From Gordonia sediminis (lineage in GTDB: Bacteria; Actinomycetota; Actinomycetes; Mycobacteriales; Mycobacteriaceae): DNA of 64,000 bases. The translations under genes and the position numbers were made by a program. Below, one piece after another: positions 39,001-45,683 of this stretch (positions are counted from its first letter, which is position 1; every line of letters begins with the position of its first letter). The notes under the pieces are model-generated. The model was not told the origin of the DNA. It was given only the letters and a program-made list of their open reading frames with translations, and made no database searches. The DNA is taken from contig RZUM01000004.1 of the NCBI GenBank assembly GCA_004193205.1, forward strand, positions 496,001-560,000, in the 5' to 3' direction.

Positions 39001-39313
39001 CGGTCGGCACCGGTTCCTCGGAATCGAGTGCACGCACCCAGGCGAGGGGATGGAAACCGTCGGCGCCCGCGACGATGATCTGATCGGCGACCGGATCGAT
39101 GATCTGTTCCGCGGCATTGACGATGTTCGCGATGCGGTGCTCGAGGTCTGCGTCGACGACGAGTTCGGCGAGTGTGGGCAGCCACGGCGACCCCTGCCCG
39201 CCGAAGCTGATCGCGTACGGTTCCCCGTCGGTCAGCCGGTCGATCAGGGTCGCGGTCGGGCGGTCGGAGTGCGATGAGCCCTGAGAGCCTGAGCGGAATT
39301 GGTCGACGGTCAC
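30080..39313 (-). CDS. fas: Type I fatty acid synthase
   Basis: A 3,077-residue multifunctional FAS-I (the M. tuberculosis protein has 3,069). Domain order is acetyl transferase (Ser148 in GHSQG), enoyl reductase, dehydratase, malonyl/palmitoyl transferase (CGHSVGEYNAL, ~1438), ACP (DGVSSRRNQL, ~1813), ketoreductase (VVTGAGKGSIASGV, ~2128) and ketosynthase (Cys in VAACATAAVS, ~2719; KSLTGHAKGG). A linker of alanine/proline repeats precedes the ACP. It makes C16-C26 acyl-CoA from acetyl- and malonyl-CoA, feeding mycolate synthesis. GTG 39313 is chosen for its AGGAGA site and agreement with the family N-terminus. Confidence 0.97.
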   Translation of the reverse strand: MTVDQFRSGSQGSSHSDRPTATLIDRLTDGEPYAISFGGQGSPWLPTLAELVVDADLEHRIANIVNAAEQIIDPVADQIIVAGADGFHPLAWVRALDSEEPVPTDTELADFTLSGPGVLLTQLAAIEALKKQGLDTTRIPPTAVIGHSQGSIATHAIGVDGHVAESGQGLLLAIANLIGAAGSLVARRRGLSTSTEGTPMLAVTASPSRIEAILDEYRAGLSADELATAPVVAIRNGRRSVALSGAPRHLAAFTALCERIAADEADQRKRKLTGGAPFDPKFDHLNVSVAFHHPSMTDAVELVGQWAETCGIDRAVAEKHATNLLVDPVDWVETVDGVVQAGAKWVLDFGPGDLATRLTSSLVRGQGVGLVPAALRVGQRNLFSPGGIPEVARPWTQFAPQIVELPDGRKVVDTAFTRLTGRSPMLLAGMTPTTVDPAIVAAAANAGHWAELAGGGQVTEQIFADNVAKLTELLDDGRQAQFNALFLDPYLWKLQLGGKRLVQKARAQGAPIDGVVVSAGIPELEDAVALVDEFVEAGLRYVAFKPGTVEQIRAVVRIAAEVPHHPVIVQIEGGRAGGHHSWEDLDDLLLATYGELRVRNNVIICVGGGIGTPERASEYLTGAWSVAYGYPEMPLDGILVGTAAMATKEATTAPEVKQLLVDTEGCDEWIGAGHATAGMASGRSQLGADIHEIDNTASRCGRLLDEVAGDGEAVAKRRDEIIAAMENTAKPYFGDIAEMTYRQWLDRYATLAVGDGRSDQLPWADITWQQRFVEMLQRTEARMNPIDSGEVPTMFADIASTDDPHAAIDALGSVYPEIEVDVLHPADVAFFLGLCRTPGKPVNFVPVIDKDVRRWWRSDSLWQAHDPRYPADAVCIIPGTVAVSGITRVDEPVGELLDRFEAQVVTDLAGVGVEAVAVETRKRNGLVAGSGALVSVIEADDVEWVGRMVPNPIALLGDRDQWQVVDPDRAEHEPTGAVLERAGEDRFDLVAPISGATVRIPLHVDATVRDGGNPRVGIDEASQAMREILTVAAGGSLAEVADGVSVTTVAWDPDSVADHAAVTGYTMPANLRPTTPTEPFGFAVPDTLVGASWPSVFSVIGAALTESGQPVVEGLLDLVHLDHAAAIVGEIPTVAAELTVTARSGDVYDAEVGRVVEVSVEITGPAGAIATLQERFAIRGRLGSAELADPVRAGGATSAEGSATRKLLRQATITAPTRMNGFAAVSGDRNPIHTDANAAKLAGLGDPIVHGMWLSAAAQQVVTATDAKHPIPSARRLLGWTARYLGMVRTGDAITVRVDRVGLDAGREVVEVSAKVGDNLVMSATGLLAAPRTVYAFPGQGIQSKGMGLDARSRSKAAREIWDRADKHTRAALGFSILAVVRDNPTTLVANGETYHHPDGVLYLTQFTQVAMATLGVAQIAELKEAGGFVEGAITCGHSVGEYNALAACAGVLPLEAVLEVVFQRGSAMHHLVPRDAKGRSDYRMAAIRPSQFGLADADVTDFVKQIGDEIGEFLEVVNLNLLGSQYAIAGTVRGLEHLEDEIERRRLEFGGKRSFILVPGIDVPFHSTVLRAGVPEFRSKLEDLLPENIDPDILVGRYIPNLVPRLFNLERPFVEEIAALVPSDPLNAVLADWDSWAAKPSDLLRVVLIELLAWQFASPVRWIETQELLFAGTERDGLGIQRFVEIGLKGAPTLAGLATNTLKLDDYASATTEVVNVERDSDVILAKDAGSEPEEEAPAEAPAAESASAAPAPAAASAPAPAAAPAAAAGPRPDDIAFGPADAVKSVIALWTKMRTDQIGSADTIEALCDGVSSRRNQLLLDIGGELGLGAIDGAAEADMNALASTVSTLARGYKPLGPVLTDAVGDQVRKVLGPVGKRQSYITDRVSGVWQLGPGWGLHTTVALALGTREGASVRGEALGNLLDGPLANTDALDALIDKAVTSVGAARGISVAKPAADGGGGATVDAAALGEFTEQLTGRSGALASAAYTVLSKLGLADVAETAALAEDPNAVIAERVSAELGSDWARTVAPAFDAAKVVLVDDRWATSREDLVRIWLTDEQELDADHDKLVARFEGAGSTVAQHATWWQGKALATGNAVHATIFGSIAQAAEQPGVGQWADEIAVVTGAGKGSIASGVIAGLLAGGATVVATTSKLSSDKLAFYKKLYRENARHEAALWVAPANMASYTDVDDLVEWVGSEQTENLGGTTAVVKPAMKPTMLFPFAAPRVAGDLTDAGGRAELEMKVLLWSVERLIAGLADLRADHDIAARVHVVLPGSPNRGMFGGDGAYGESKAALDALVTRWSAEDSWNQKTTLAHALIGWVRGTGLMGHNDVMVTAVEAAGVRTWSTDEMAANLLGLCTPEQREDARTKPVLGDFTGGLDPSIDLKALSSAAAESAEAEAADVEVATVPALPAPARAPKGLTPQWPTIDARPEDLVVIVGAGELGPYGSSRTRFEMEVNEKLSAAGVVELAWNTGLIHWDDAPKPGWYDTESGDPVAESDIAERYHDEVVSRCGIRRYADEGAMVDNTSPLLTSVFLDEDLTFTVSSEAEARAFAAANPEKTRVAENAETGDWQVTRLAGTEIRVPRQFSLSRTVGGQIPTGFDPTRWGVSPDMAESIDRVALWNLVATVDAFLTSGFTPSELMRWVHPGLVANTQGTGMGGMMSMRELYINTLLGESKANDILQEALPNIVAAHVVQSYVGSYGAMIHPVAACATAAVSVEEGVDKIRLGKALFAVAGGFDDLGIEGIVGFGDMNATAESAKMTARGIEDRRFSRANDRRRGGFVESAGGGTILLARGDVAAQMGLPVLGVVAWAQSFGDGVHTSIPAPGLGALGAARGAASSPLACALSALGVSADDVAVISKHDTSTRANDPNESELHERLASAIGRTDGAPMFVVSQKSLTGHAKGGAAAFQLIGLCQLLRDGVIPPNRSLDCVDEQMREYPHLVWARETLNLGERFPLKAGLLTSLGFGHVSGLIAVVHPEAFVATLDPEQAEEYRRASAERARKGSQRLLEAMCGVEPAYKRPPNRRFDAAVDEHDAEADVLLDPAVRLAADGSYARVNVGGAE

Positions 39314-39815
39314 GGGTTCTCCTCTGTCTCGACAAGGTGTCGCGGGTCGGCTTGTCGTGTTGTCTGGCGGTGACGTGGGCACAGGTGACGCCCACGCGAG
39401 GTCGGTCGGACTGGTGGCCTTCGGATTTCCCAGTGCAGCGCTTCTTTGACACACTGGCTGATCACACCTGCCGCGCAACACTTCTGGCGGCACAGGACTC
39501 ATCCGCGAGTCCCTATCGGCGTGAACGTGCACCCATGATGACACACGAAAATGAGGGTTTCCTCATGTTTGTTGGGTGACCCGCCGGTATACCCGTGGGT
39601 AACCTTGCGAGTAGTACAAGTGTTCACCGAACCGCTTTTCCAGGCACTCCGAATACTCGCAGATGACAGGCCGCGCCCGAGCGCTCGTTCGGGGTCAAGT
39701 GACCCACTTTGGGACCGTTATAAAATCGTTATGTGACCTGCCGCACTACCTTGCGGCGCAGGTCCGGGGGTTGCCGACCGCGATCTGACGGCGCGCGGAA
39801 GTAGGGTGTCTGGTC
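39314..39815. promoter_or_regulatory. 502-nt divergent promoter region between fas and the HIT gene
   Basis: No gene is seen here. The stretch contains several dyads: ATGAGG-GTTT-CCTCAT (39551-39566), GGTATACC (39586-39593) and GGGTCA-N2-TGACCC (39692-39705). A TATAAA at 39719-39724 could be a -10 for the HIT gene, which would put the last palindrome over the -35. The composition is lower in GC than the coding DNA around it. The size of the region and the fas start suggest a regulated fas promoter, but regulator identity (for example FasR) cannot be fixed by eye. Confidence 0.55.
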
Positions 39816-40244
39816 ATGACATCGTGCGTGTTCTGCGACATCATTTCGGGCTCGGCACCGTCCCGGACGGTCTACTCCGACGACACCGTGATCGGCTTCC
39901 TCGACATCCGTCCGGTGACGCGCGGACACACCTTGCTCGTCCCCCGCGGCCACTCGGCACGTCTGGCCGACCTCGATCCCGAGATCGGCGGCCGACTGTT
40001 CGCCGCCGGCCAGCGGGTGGCCGCGGCGATGCGGTCCGGAGCGCTGGCCGCCGACGGGGTGAACCTGGTGGTCAACGATGGCCGGGCCGCCTTCCAGACC
40101 GTCTTCCACACCCACCTTCACGTGGTCCCGCGCCACGACGGCGACAAGCTCAGCTTCGCCAAGGGCCTCGTGATGCGGCGCGATCCGAACCCCGACGAGA
40201 CCGCGGAGATCCTCCGCGCCGCCCTCGAGTCCGACCCACGATGA
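39816..40244 (+). CDS. HIT family nucleotide-binding hydrolase
   Basis: A 142-residue histidine-triad protein. The HIT motif HTHLHVVPRH holds the catalytic His, and an N-terminal CVFCDI pair suggests a metal site as in many bacterial HIT proteins. Family members hydrolyse AMP-linked compounds such as dinucleoside polyphosphates or AMP-lysine. Cytoplasmic. It overlaps the sirtuin gene by four bases (ATGA), so both proteins are probably made from one transcript. Confidence 0.88.
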   Translation: MTSCVFCDIISGSAPSRTVYSDDTVIGFLDIRPVTRGHTLLVPRGHSARLADLDPEIGGRLFAAGQRVAAAMRSGALAADGVNLVVNDGRAAFQTVFHTHLHVVPRHDGDKLSFAKGLVMRRDPNPDETAEILRAALESDPR

Positions 40245-41035
40245 CCGGAACCGGGGGCGACGGGAGATCAGCGGTCGACCTGCCCGCTGCGGCTGTCGAC
40301 ATCGTGCGCAGCGCCGGGTGGGTCACCGTCTTCAGCGGGGCCGGGATGTCCGCCGAAAGCGGCATCGCCACCTTCCGCGACGCCGAGACCGGCCTGTGGG
40401 AACGGTACGACCCGGCGCAACTGGCCACCCCGAAGGCGTGGGAGGCCGATCCGGCGCTGGTGTGGGCCTGGTACCAGTGGCGCGCCCGCCTGGTGCGCGA
40501 CACCGAACCCAACGCCGGGCACCACGCGTTGGCGGCACTGGCCGCCGACCGTGCCGTCATGGTGGTCACCCAGAACGTCGACGATCTGCACGAGCGCGCC
40601 GGCAGCGACGTGGTCAGCCACCTCCACGGGAGCCTCTTCGCGCCGCGGTGCAGCCACTGCGGGCAGTCGTACCGCGGCACCGACGCCGAACCCGATCGGG
40701 CCGTCGAGCGACTCCGCGTCGAACCCCCGTCGTGCCCGCACTGCCTGGCCCCGGTACGTCCGGGCGTCGTCTGGTTCGGTGAACCGCTGTCCGCCGAGTC
40801 CTGGTCGAGGGCCGAGAACGCCTTTGCCGTCACGGATGTCGTCATCGTGGTGGGGACCAGCGGGATCGTCTATCCGGCAGCCGGGCTACCCGAACGCGCG
40901 CTGGCGCGCGGCGTCCCGGTGATCGAGTTCAACCCCGAACCGTCGGCGCTGAGTGATCGGGTCACCCACAGCGTCCGGGCGCCGGCGGCACTGGGCCTGC
41001 CCGCCCTTCTCGATGCCGTCCGCGCCGGGCGGTGA
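40241..41035 (+). CDS. Class III sirtuin (SIRT5/CobB-type NAD-dependent deacylase)
   Basis: A 264-residue sirtuin. NAD-binding GAGMSAESGIATFRD (33-47), TQNVDDLHERAGS (110-122), catalytic His129 (LHGSLF) and zinc cysteines CSHC and CPHC are all present. Tyr78 and Arg81 (WYQWRAR) are the YxxR pair that lets SIRT5-like enzymes bind succinyl- or malonyl-lysine, so desuccinylation is likely besides deacetylation. The start overlaps the HIT stop. It converges on the helicase-nuclease gene with only 12 nt between the stops. Confidence 0.92.
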   Translation: MTGTGGDGRSAVDLPAAAVDIVRSAGWVTVFSGAGMSAESGIATFRDAETGLWERYDPAQLATPKAWEADPALVWAWYQWRARLVRDTEPNAGHHALAALAADRAVMVVTQNVDDLHERAGSDVVSHLHGSLFAPRCSHCGQSYRGTDAEPDRAVERLRVEPPSCPHCLAPVRPGVVWFGEPLSAESWSRAENAFAVTDVVIVVGTSGIVYPAAGLPERALARGVPVIEFNPEPSALSDRVTHSVRAPAALGLPALLDAVRAGR

Positions 41036-41047
41036 GCCGACCGCCAC

Positions 41048-44000
41048 TCACTCTCCCGCGCTCAGATCGATCGGCTCCCAGTGCAGGCCGGATCGGTCGG
41101 CCGCCTCCGACGAGGCCACCGACCCCGGTTTGACCCCTCGCCGGTCGAGCGCCTCCCACAGTCCGGCGAGGGCGCGGTCGGCGTCGAGTTCGTATTCGGA
41201 TTCCCGCACGCGCCAGAACTCCCAACCGCACCGTCGCAGTTCGCGCTCGCGTTCGAGGTCCGAACGAGCCTGTTCGCCGGTGGTGCGGAACGAATCGCCG
41301 TCACACTCGACCGCCATCCGCGCATCCGACCCGATCACCACGAGGTCGATGACCCGGTTGTTGACGATCACCGACGGCACCACGTGGTAGCCGCGCTCGG
41401 CGAGACGGTTGAAGACCCGCTGTTCGAAAAGGCTCGAGAACGGTTGTACGCGTTGGGTATCGGAGACGTCGGCGGGCATCGGGGGGACACTCGGCCCCTC
41501 CTTGGCGACGAGGTAGCCGAGCAGCGACCGGCGCAGATCGATCGGTTTGAGCCGGTCGAGATCGATCGAGCAGAACAACCACATCTGATCCATCGCCCGT
41601 GACGCGGCGACATTGATCCGACGCTGGGATTCGGCGCGGGTGAGCGGTGCGATCGCGTCCGGATCCGAGACGACCATCGACAGCATGACCACCCGCCGCT
41701 CGTCGCCCTGGAAGTCCGGGGGTGTCCCCACCCGGATGCGGCGGGTGCGCCAGACCTCGTCGTCGACCACCGCACGCAGCCGGCGGGTGATCTCGTCGAC
41801 CTGCTTGGCACCTTGCAGGGCAATGACCCCGAAATCCGCATCGTCGTAGGCGGGGTCGCGCAGGCAGGCCGTGAGCGTCTCGACGATCGCCGCCGCCTCC
41901 GCCTCGTTGGTCAACGAGGCGCCCTGACCGGTAGCGGTGCCGTTTACCGCCACCGTGCGCAGCGGCGGTAGCCGGTCGGCGCCGAACTGCCGGACCGGGA
42001 TCAACGGCGCCCCGGAGTAGAACTGACGCGACGAGAACTCGATGATCTCGGGCATCGACCGGAAGTGTTCACGGAGCCGGATCAGATGTCCGAATCGGCT
42101 GCGCAACAACGAGAACAGGCTCGACCGGGTCGTCAGACCGTCGCGCAGATAGTGCGGGAGATCGGGTAGGTGGGAGTCGAGTCGTGCGAACGTGTCGTCG
42201 AGGGTGGTGCCCGACAGTCCGGTCGGCGCGCATTGCCGGTCGTCGCCGACGACGATCACCCGCGGCGCCAGCCACAGCAGGAACGAGGTGGTGATGTCGG
42301 CCTGACTCGCCTCGTCGACGATGACCACGTCGAAGGCGTCGCGGCGTGGCGTCACCGTCTCGGCGACCTGACCGATCGACATGATCCACGCGGGCACCGC
42401 GGTCTGTGCCTCCGACATCGCGGCGCGTGCCGCGGCCCGGAAACGGTTGGCGTGCTTACCCGACCCCTTGCCGAGGTTGATCATGTGGTCACGGAATGAC
42501 TGCAGGGCCTGCACCTGGGCGACGCTCATCCGATCGAGGCATGCCAGCCAGGCCTGGGCGGCGGTGAGGCGGGCGGTGAATGCCGCGATGTCGGCGTCGT
42601 GCTCGTCGAGTTCGGCCTGCAGACGCGCCTCCAGATCAGGATCGCTGCGCTGCGCGACCCAGGTCTGCGCACGCCGCCACGCCCACGCCGGCGAGACATC
42701 ACGCAACCGGGCCGGCCAGTCCGGATCGTCGGCGGAGTCGTGCAGCTGCCGCAAGAACTCGGGCGCCTTGGCCCGCAGCCGCAACATCAGCAGGTCGAGT
42801 GCGGTCTGTGCGGTCAATTCCTGGCGTGCCGCGTTCCAGGCACGGCGCGCGGCGCGGATCGCCTGCGCGTCCGCGGTCGCCAGCGCGGCCACCAGTGCAT
42901 CCCCCTCGGGCGACGGCCCCAGCTCGACCTCGGTCGACAGCCGGCCGGCGAGGTCGGCGAGTTCCTGCTCGGCGAGCACGGCGTCGTTGGCGGCCGCGAT
43001 CGCACCGGCCTGCGCGGCCACCTCGGCGACCGCGGCGACGCTGCGTGGTCGGGGACCACCCGGGCTGATCGCCTCGAGTTCACGCACCAGCCGGTCACGC
43101 CCGGCGAGCAGGTCCGAGATCCAGCTCAGCTGCCGGTCCAGCACCACCAGGTTGTTCAGCTGCCCCGACCGCGATCCCGAATTATCCACCGGCACATGGA
43201 GATCCGCGAGTACGCGCTGCACCTGAGCGACGGCGTCGAGCACGGCGAGGTGATCGGCGACCATCCGCAGTCCCTGCTCGTCGGTGGCGTCGCGGCCGTC
43301 GACAGTGGCGCGCACGCCGGTCTCCTCCACGGCGCGTTGCTGTGGCGATCGCCGCAGCCGCCCACGCCATCGCCCACCCTCGGCGAGATGATCGGCGGCG
43401 GCCCGGAAGATCGCGCTGTCGCCCGGTCGGTATCCCTCGACGACGACCGAGTGCGCGCCGAGGGCACGGTCGCGGGCGGCCGCGTCGGCGATGATCGGGG
43501 CGAGCCCGGCGACCCGTGACCACAGGTGCGCGGCCTGACCGTCGAGCAACCGGTCGGCCATGTCCACCATCGTCGGCCGGAACCCGGCCACTTCCCCGCA
43601 CGTGGCGGCGAGGTGGTCGCAGATCTCCTTGATCCGCACCAGACGGGGACTGTCGACATCGGACAGGATGGCGAGCAGCGAACCGCTGCCCACCATCGGT
43701 TCGGCCGGGCGGCTCGCGATGCGCGCACAGATCTGCTCGACGTGCGCCGGTTCGGGCAGGTGATCGGCGAGATCCGGCAAGCGCTGCCCCAACCTCGACG
43801 ACGTACCCGTCGTCGTCCGGAGCAGGTCGAGGAGGCGTTCGAACTCGCCGGCGTCGAGGGGCGGCAGCGCGCCGTCCACGGGCCCCGGCAACCACCCGTG
43901 GCGGGCGGCGTCGCGGTTGCACTGACGGACCACCTCGGCCGCGGTTCCCCGGTAGTCGCCGGCGACCCATTCGTGGACCTCGGTCTCCGCTTCCCGCGCG

Positions 44001-45211
44001 CTCCACAGCGCCCGCAGCACACGCTCCCGTTTCTCGAGTGCCTGCTCGCGCTTCGAACGCAGATCGGCGATCTCGGCTCCGGCGACACGTGGCTGATGCG
44101 CCGACTTGCGTTGGGCGATCGCCTCGACACCGGAGACCGTGGACGCGAAATGGTCCCGCCCCACGTCGGCGATGGACACCGTGAGGTCGCGGATCTCGGC
44201 CGGCAGCATGTCCCTAACCACGTGCAGGGCTTGGGCCTTCTCGCTGGTGACGAGGACGCGTTGCCCCTTGGCGAGCAGCGCGGAGGTCAGGTTGGCGATG
44301 GTGTGGGTCTTGCCGGTTCCGGGTGGACCTTCCACGACCACCCCGCTGTCGACCCCGAGCTGGGCGAGCACGTCGCGCTGTTCGACGTTGGACGGCAGCG
44401 GGTAGAGGGCCTCGCGCACGAGGTCCTCGGGTGGCAGTGCACCCGAGGCCATGAGGGCGTCGAGGCGTTGCGGGGCCTCGATCGGCTCGACGAGCTGGGC
44501 GAGACCGATCGGGACATCCGCGGTGTCGGCGGCGCGGAGGTCCGCGAGGATCGCGTCGTAGAACTTCAGGGCCGCAGTAACCCCGCGCCGGCGCAAGACC
44601 AGCGCGGGCTTCATGTCGACCGACAGTGACACCGTGTCGGCGTCCGACGAGATCCGATTACGCCAGTTGGCGACCAGCCCGCCGACCTGACCGGAGACCG
44701 CGCTCGACAATTCGCCGAGCCTGCCGCGGGCCTTCACCGCGCCCGACAGATCGATCCCACCTATCCCGGTGAGCAGATGCGTATCGTGCACCATCGGCGC
44801 CGAACCGGTGCCGAGGATGATCCGGATCGAGGCCGTGTCGTCGCGGTCGGCGATGACCTGCTGGGTCAGCAGGTGCTCGCGCACCAGCGGTGGGCCGTCG
44901 GATTCGGAGTCGGAGACGGTGAGCAGGGCATTGGCCAATACCAGCTCGAGCGTTTCCGGGTTCGCATGCAGCTCGTCGACGAGTCGGGTCACCTGCTCGT
45001 GGGCCTCGGTACCGGCGCCGACCTCGCAGACGACCTGCCCGGGTCCGGCCGAGGCGCGCACCGGGATGCGGGTCGACCTGCCGACCCAGACCAGACCGGG
45101 ATGCTGCTCGACGTCGCTGACGACCTCAGAACGCGACCGCACCAGATCGTGCAGGAAACCGATCAGGCGGATGACCCGGTCATCGGGCGGCGCGTCGGTT
45201 CCCTCGGCCAT
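41048..45211 (-). CDS. SF1 helicase fused to a C-terminal REase-type nuclease
   Basis: A 1,387-residue cytoplasmic protein. Superfamily 1 helicase motifs: Walker A VEGPPGTGKTHTIAN (~295), a very long helical insert (~340-900), Walker B VVIVDEASQ (~960), GDDRQCAPTG and the C-terminal motifs NVAASRA. The last ~110 residues match the REase_MTES_1575/Vsr-like endonuclease pattern: FEQRVFNRLAERGYHV, IDLVVI, AVECDGDSF (~1302), GWEFWRVRESEY. This helicase-nuclease layout recurs in bacterial antiphage defence and DNA-processing systems. It abuts a rhodanese-like gene with no gap. Specific function is unproven. Confidence 0.8.
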   Translation of the reverse strand: MAEGTDAPPDDRVIRLIGFLHDLVRSRSEVVSDVEQHPGLVWVGRSTRIPVRASAGPGQVVCEVGAGTEAHEQVTRLVDELHANPETLELVLANALLTVSDSESDGPPLVREHLLTQQVIADRDDTASIRIILGTGSAPMVHDTHLLTGIGGIDLSGAVKARGRLGELSSAVSGQVGGLVANWRNRISSDADTVSLSVDMKPALVLRRRGVTAALKFYDAILADLRAADTADVPIGLAQLVEPIEAPQRLDALMASGALPPEDLVREALYPLPSNVEQRDVLAQLGVDSGVVVEGPPGTGKTHTIANLTSALLAKGQRVLVTSEKAQALHVVRDMLPAEIRDLTVSIADVGRDHFASTVSGVEAIAQRKSAHQPRVAGAEIADLRSKREQALEKRERVLRALWSAREAETEVHEWVAGDYRGTAAEVVRQCNRDAARHGWLPGPVDGALPPLDAGEFERLLDLLRTTTGTSSRLGQRLPDLADHLPEPAHVEQICARIASRPAEPMVGSGSLLAILSDVDSPRLVRIKEICDHLAATCGEVAGFRPTMVDMADRLLDGQAAHLWSRVAGLAPIIADAAARDRALGAHSVVVEGYRPGDSAIFRAAADHLAEGGRWRGRLRRSPQQRAVEETGVRATVDGRDATDEQGLRMVADHLAVLDAVAQVQRVLADLHVPVDNSGSRSGQLNNLVVLDRQLSWISDLLAGRDRLVRELEAISPGGPRPRSVAAVAEVAAQAGAIAAANDAVLAEQELADLAGRLSTEVELGPSPEGDALVAALATADAQAIRAARRAWNAARQELTAQTALDLLMLRLRAKAPEFLRQLHDSADDPDWPARLRDVSPAWAWRRAQTWVAQRSDPDLEARLQAELDEHDADIAAFTARLTAAQAWLACLDRMSVAQVQALQSFRDHMINLGKGSGKHANRFRAAARAAMSEAQTAVPAWIMSIGQVAETVTPRRDAFDVVIVDEASQADITTSFLLWLAPRVIVVGDDRQCAPTGLSGTTLDDTFARLDSHLPDLPHYLRDGLTTRSSLFSLLRSRFGHLIRLREHFRSMPEIIEFSSRQFYSGAPLIPVRQFGADRLPPLRTVAVNGTATGQGASLTNEAEAAAIVETLTACLRDPAYDDADFGVIALQGAKQVDEITRRLRAVVDDEVWRTRRIRVGTPPDFQGDERRVVMLSMVVSDPDAIAPLTRAESQRRINVAASRAMDQMWLFCSIDLDRLKPIDLRRSLLGYLVAKEGPSVPPMPADVSDTQRVQPFSSLFEQRVFNRLAERGYHVVPSVIVNNRVIDLVVIGSDARMAVECDGDSFRTTGEQARSDLERERELRRCGWEFWRVRESEYELDADRALAGLWEALDRRGVKPGSVASSEAADRSGLHWEPIDLSAGE

Positions 45212-45544
45212 CTAGTGTTCGGCGAGGTTGCGCAGCGCGCGGAAACCGCCGTCGACGTAGCGCACGTTCCGGTAACCGAGATCGGCGATCTCCTCGGCGA
45301 TGGCGGGGGCCTGCGACGTCACGGAGACCACGGCGATCTCGGTGTCGGGGTCACCGACGACGGGGAACGTTCCCGAAGGGGTCGGCATGAACCGCTCCCG
45401 CACATCCGTCGGCTCCACCACGAAGGCGCCCGGAAGGCTGCCCTGATGCCGTACGACCTGTGGGCGTGCATCCACGATCACGGCGTGATCGTGCTCGCAA
45501 TGCGACACCGCATCGGCTGCTGTTATCGAATTCACCACGGACAC
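45212..45544 (-). CDS. Rhodanese-like domain protein lacking the catalytic cysteine
   Basis: A 110-residue single-domain rhodanese-like protein (VIVDARPQVVRHQGSLPGAF, then DLGYRNVRYVDGGFRAL). The active-site loop that normally starts with Cys reads VVSVTSQAPAIAEE, so sulfurtransferase activity is unlikely; it may act as a binding or regulatory module. The start is GTG 45544, with further GTG codons close by. Its TAG is directly followed by the ATG of the helicase-nuclease gene, which implies co-translation. Confidence 0.75.
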   Translation of the reverse strand: MSVVNSITAADAVSHCEHDHAVIVDARPQVVRHQGSLPGAFVVEPTDVRERFMPTPSGTFPVVGDPDTEIAVVSVTSQAPAIAEEIADLGYRNVRYVDGGFRALRNLAEH

Positions 45545-45683
45545 TGGTGACTCACCGTTCCCTGTTCACGTTGTTGCGCTCGGGGTCCCTCATGAACCCA
45601 CCACAAAAGGTTACGGAATTATCTCGATCCGGCAAGTGCCTGACCACCGCGGGACGAGAAGGTGCGGTCCGCCGCGGCTACGG

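Noticed and set aside
40241-45211. Sirtuin plus helicase-nuclease as a SIR2-type defence operon
   Set aside because: The sirtuin is a class III deacylase with intact YxxR, coupled to a HIT gene on the opposite strand; convergent orientation argues against one operon with the helicase.
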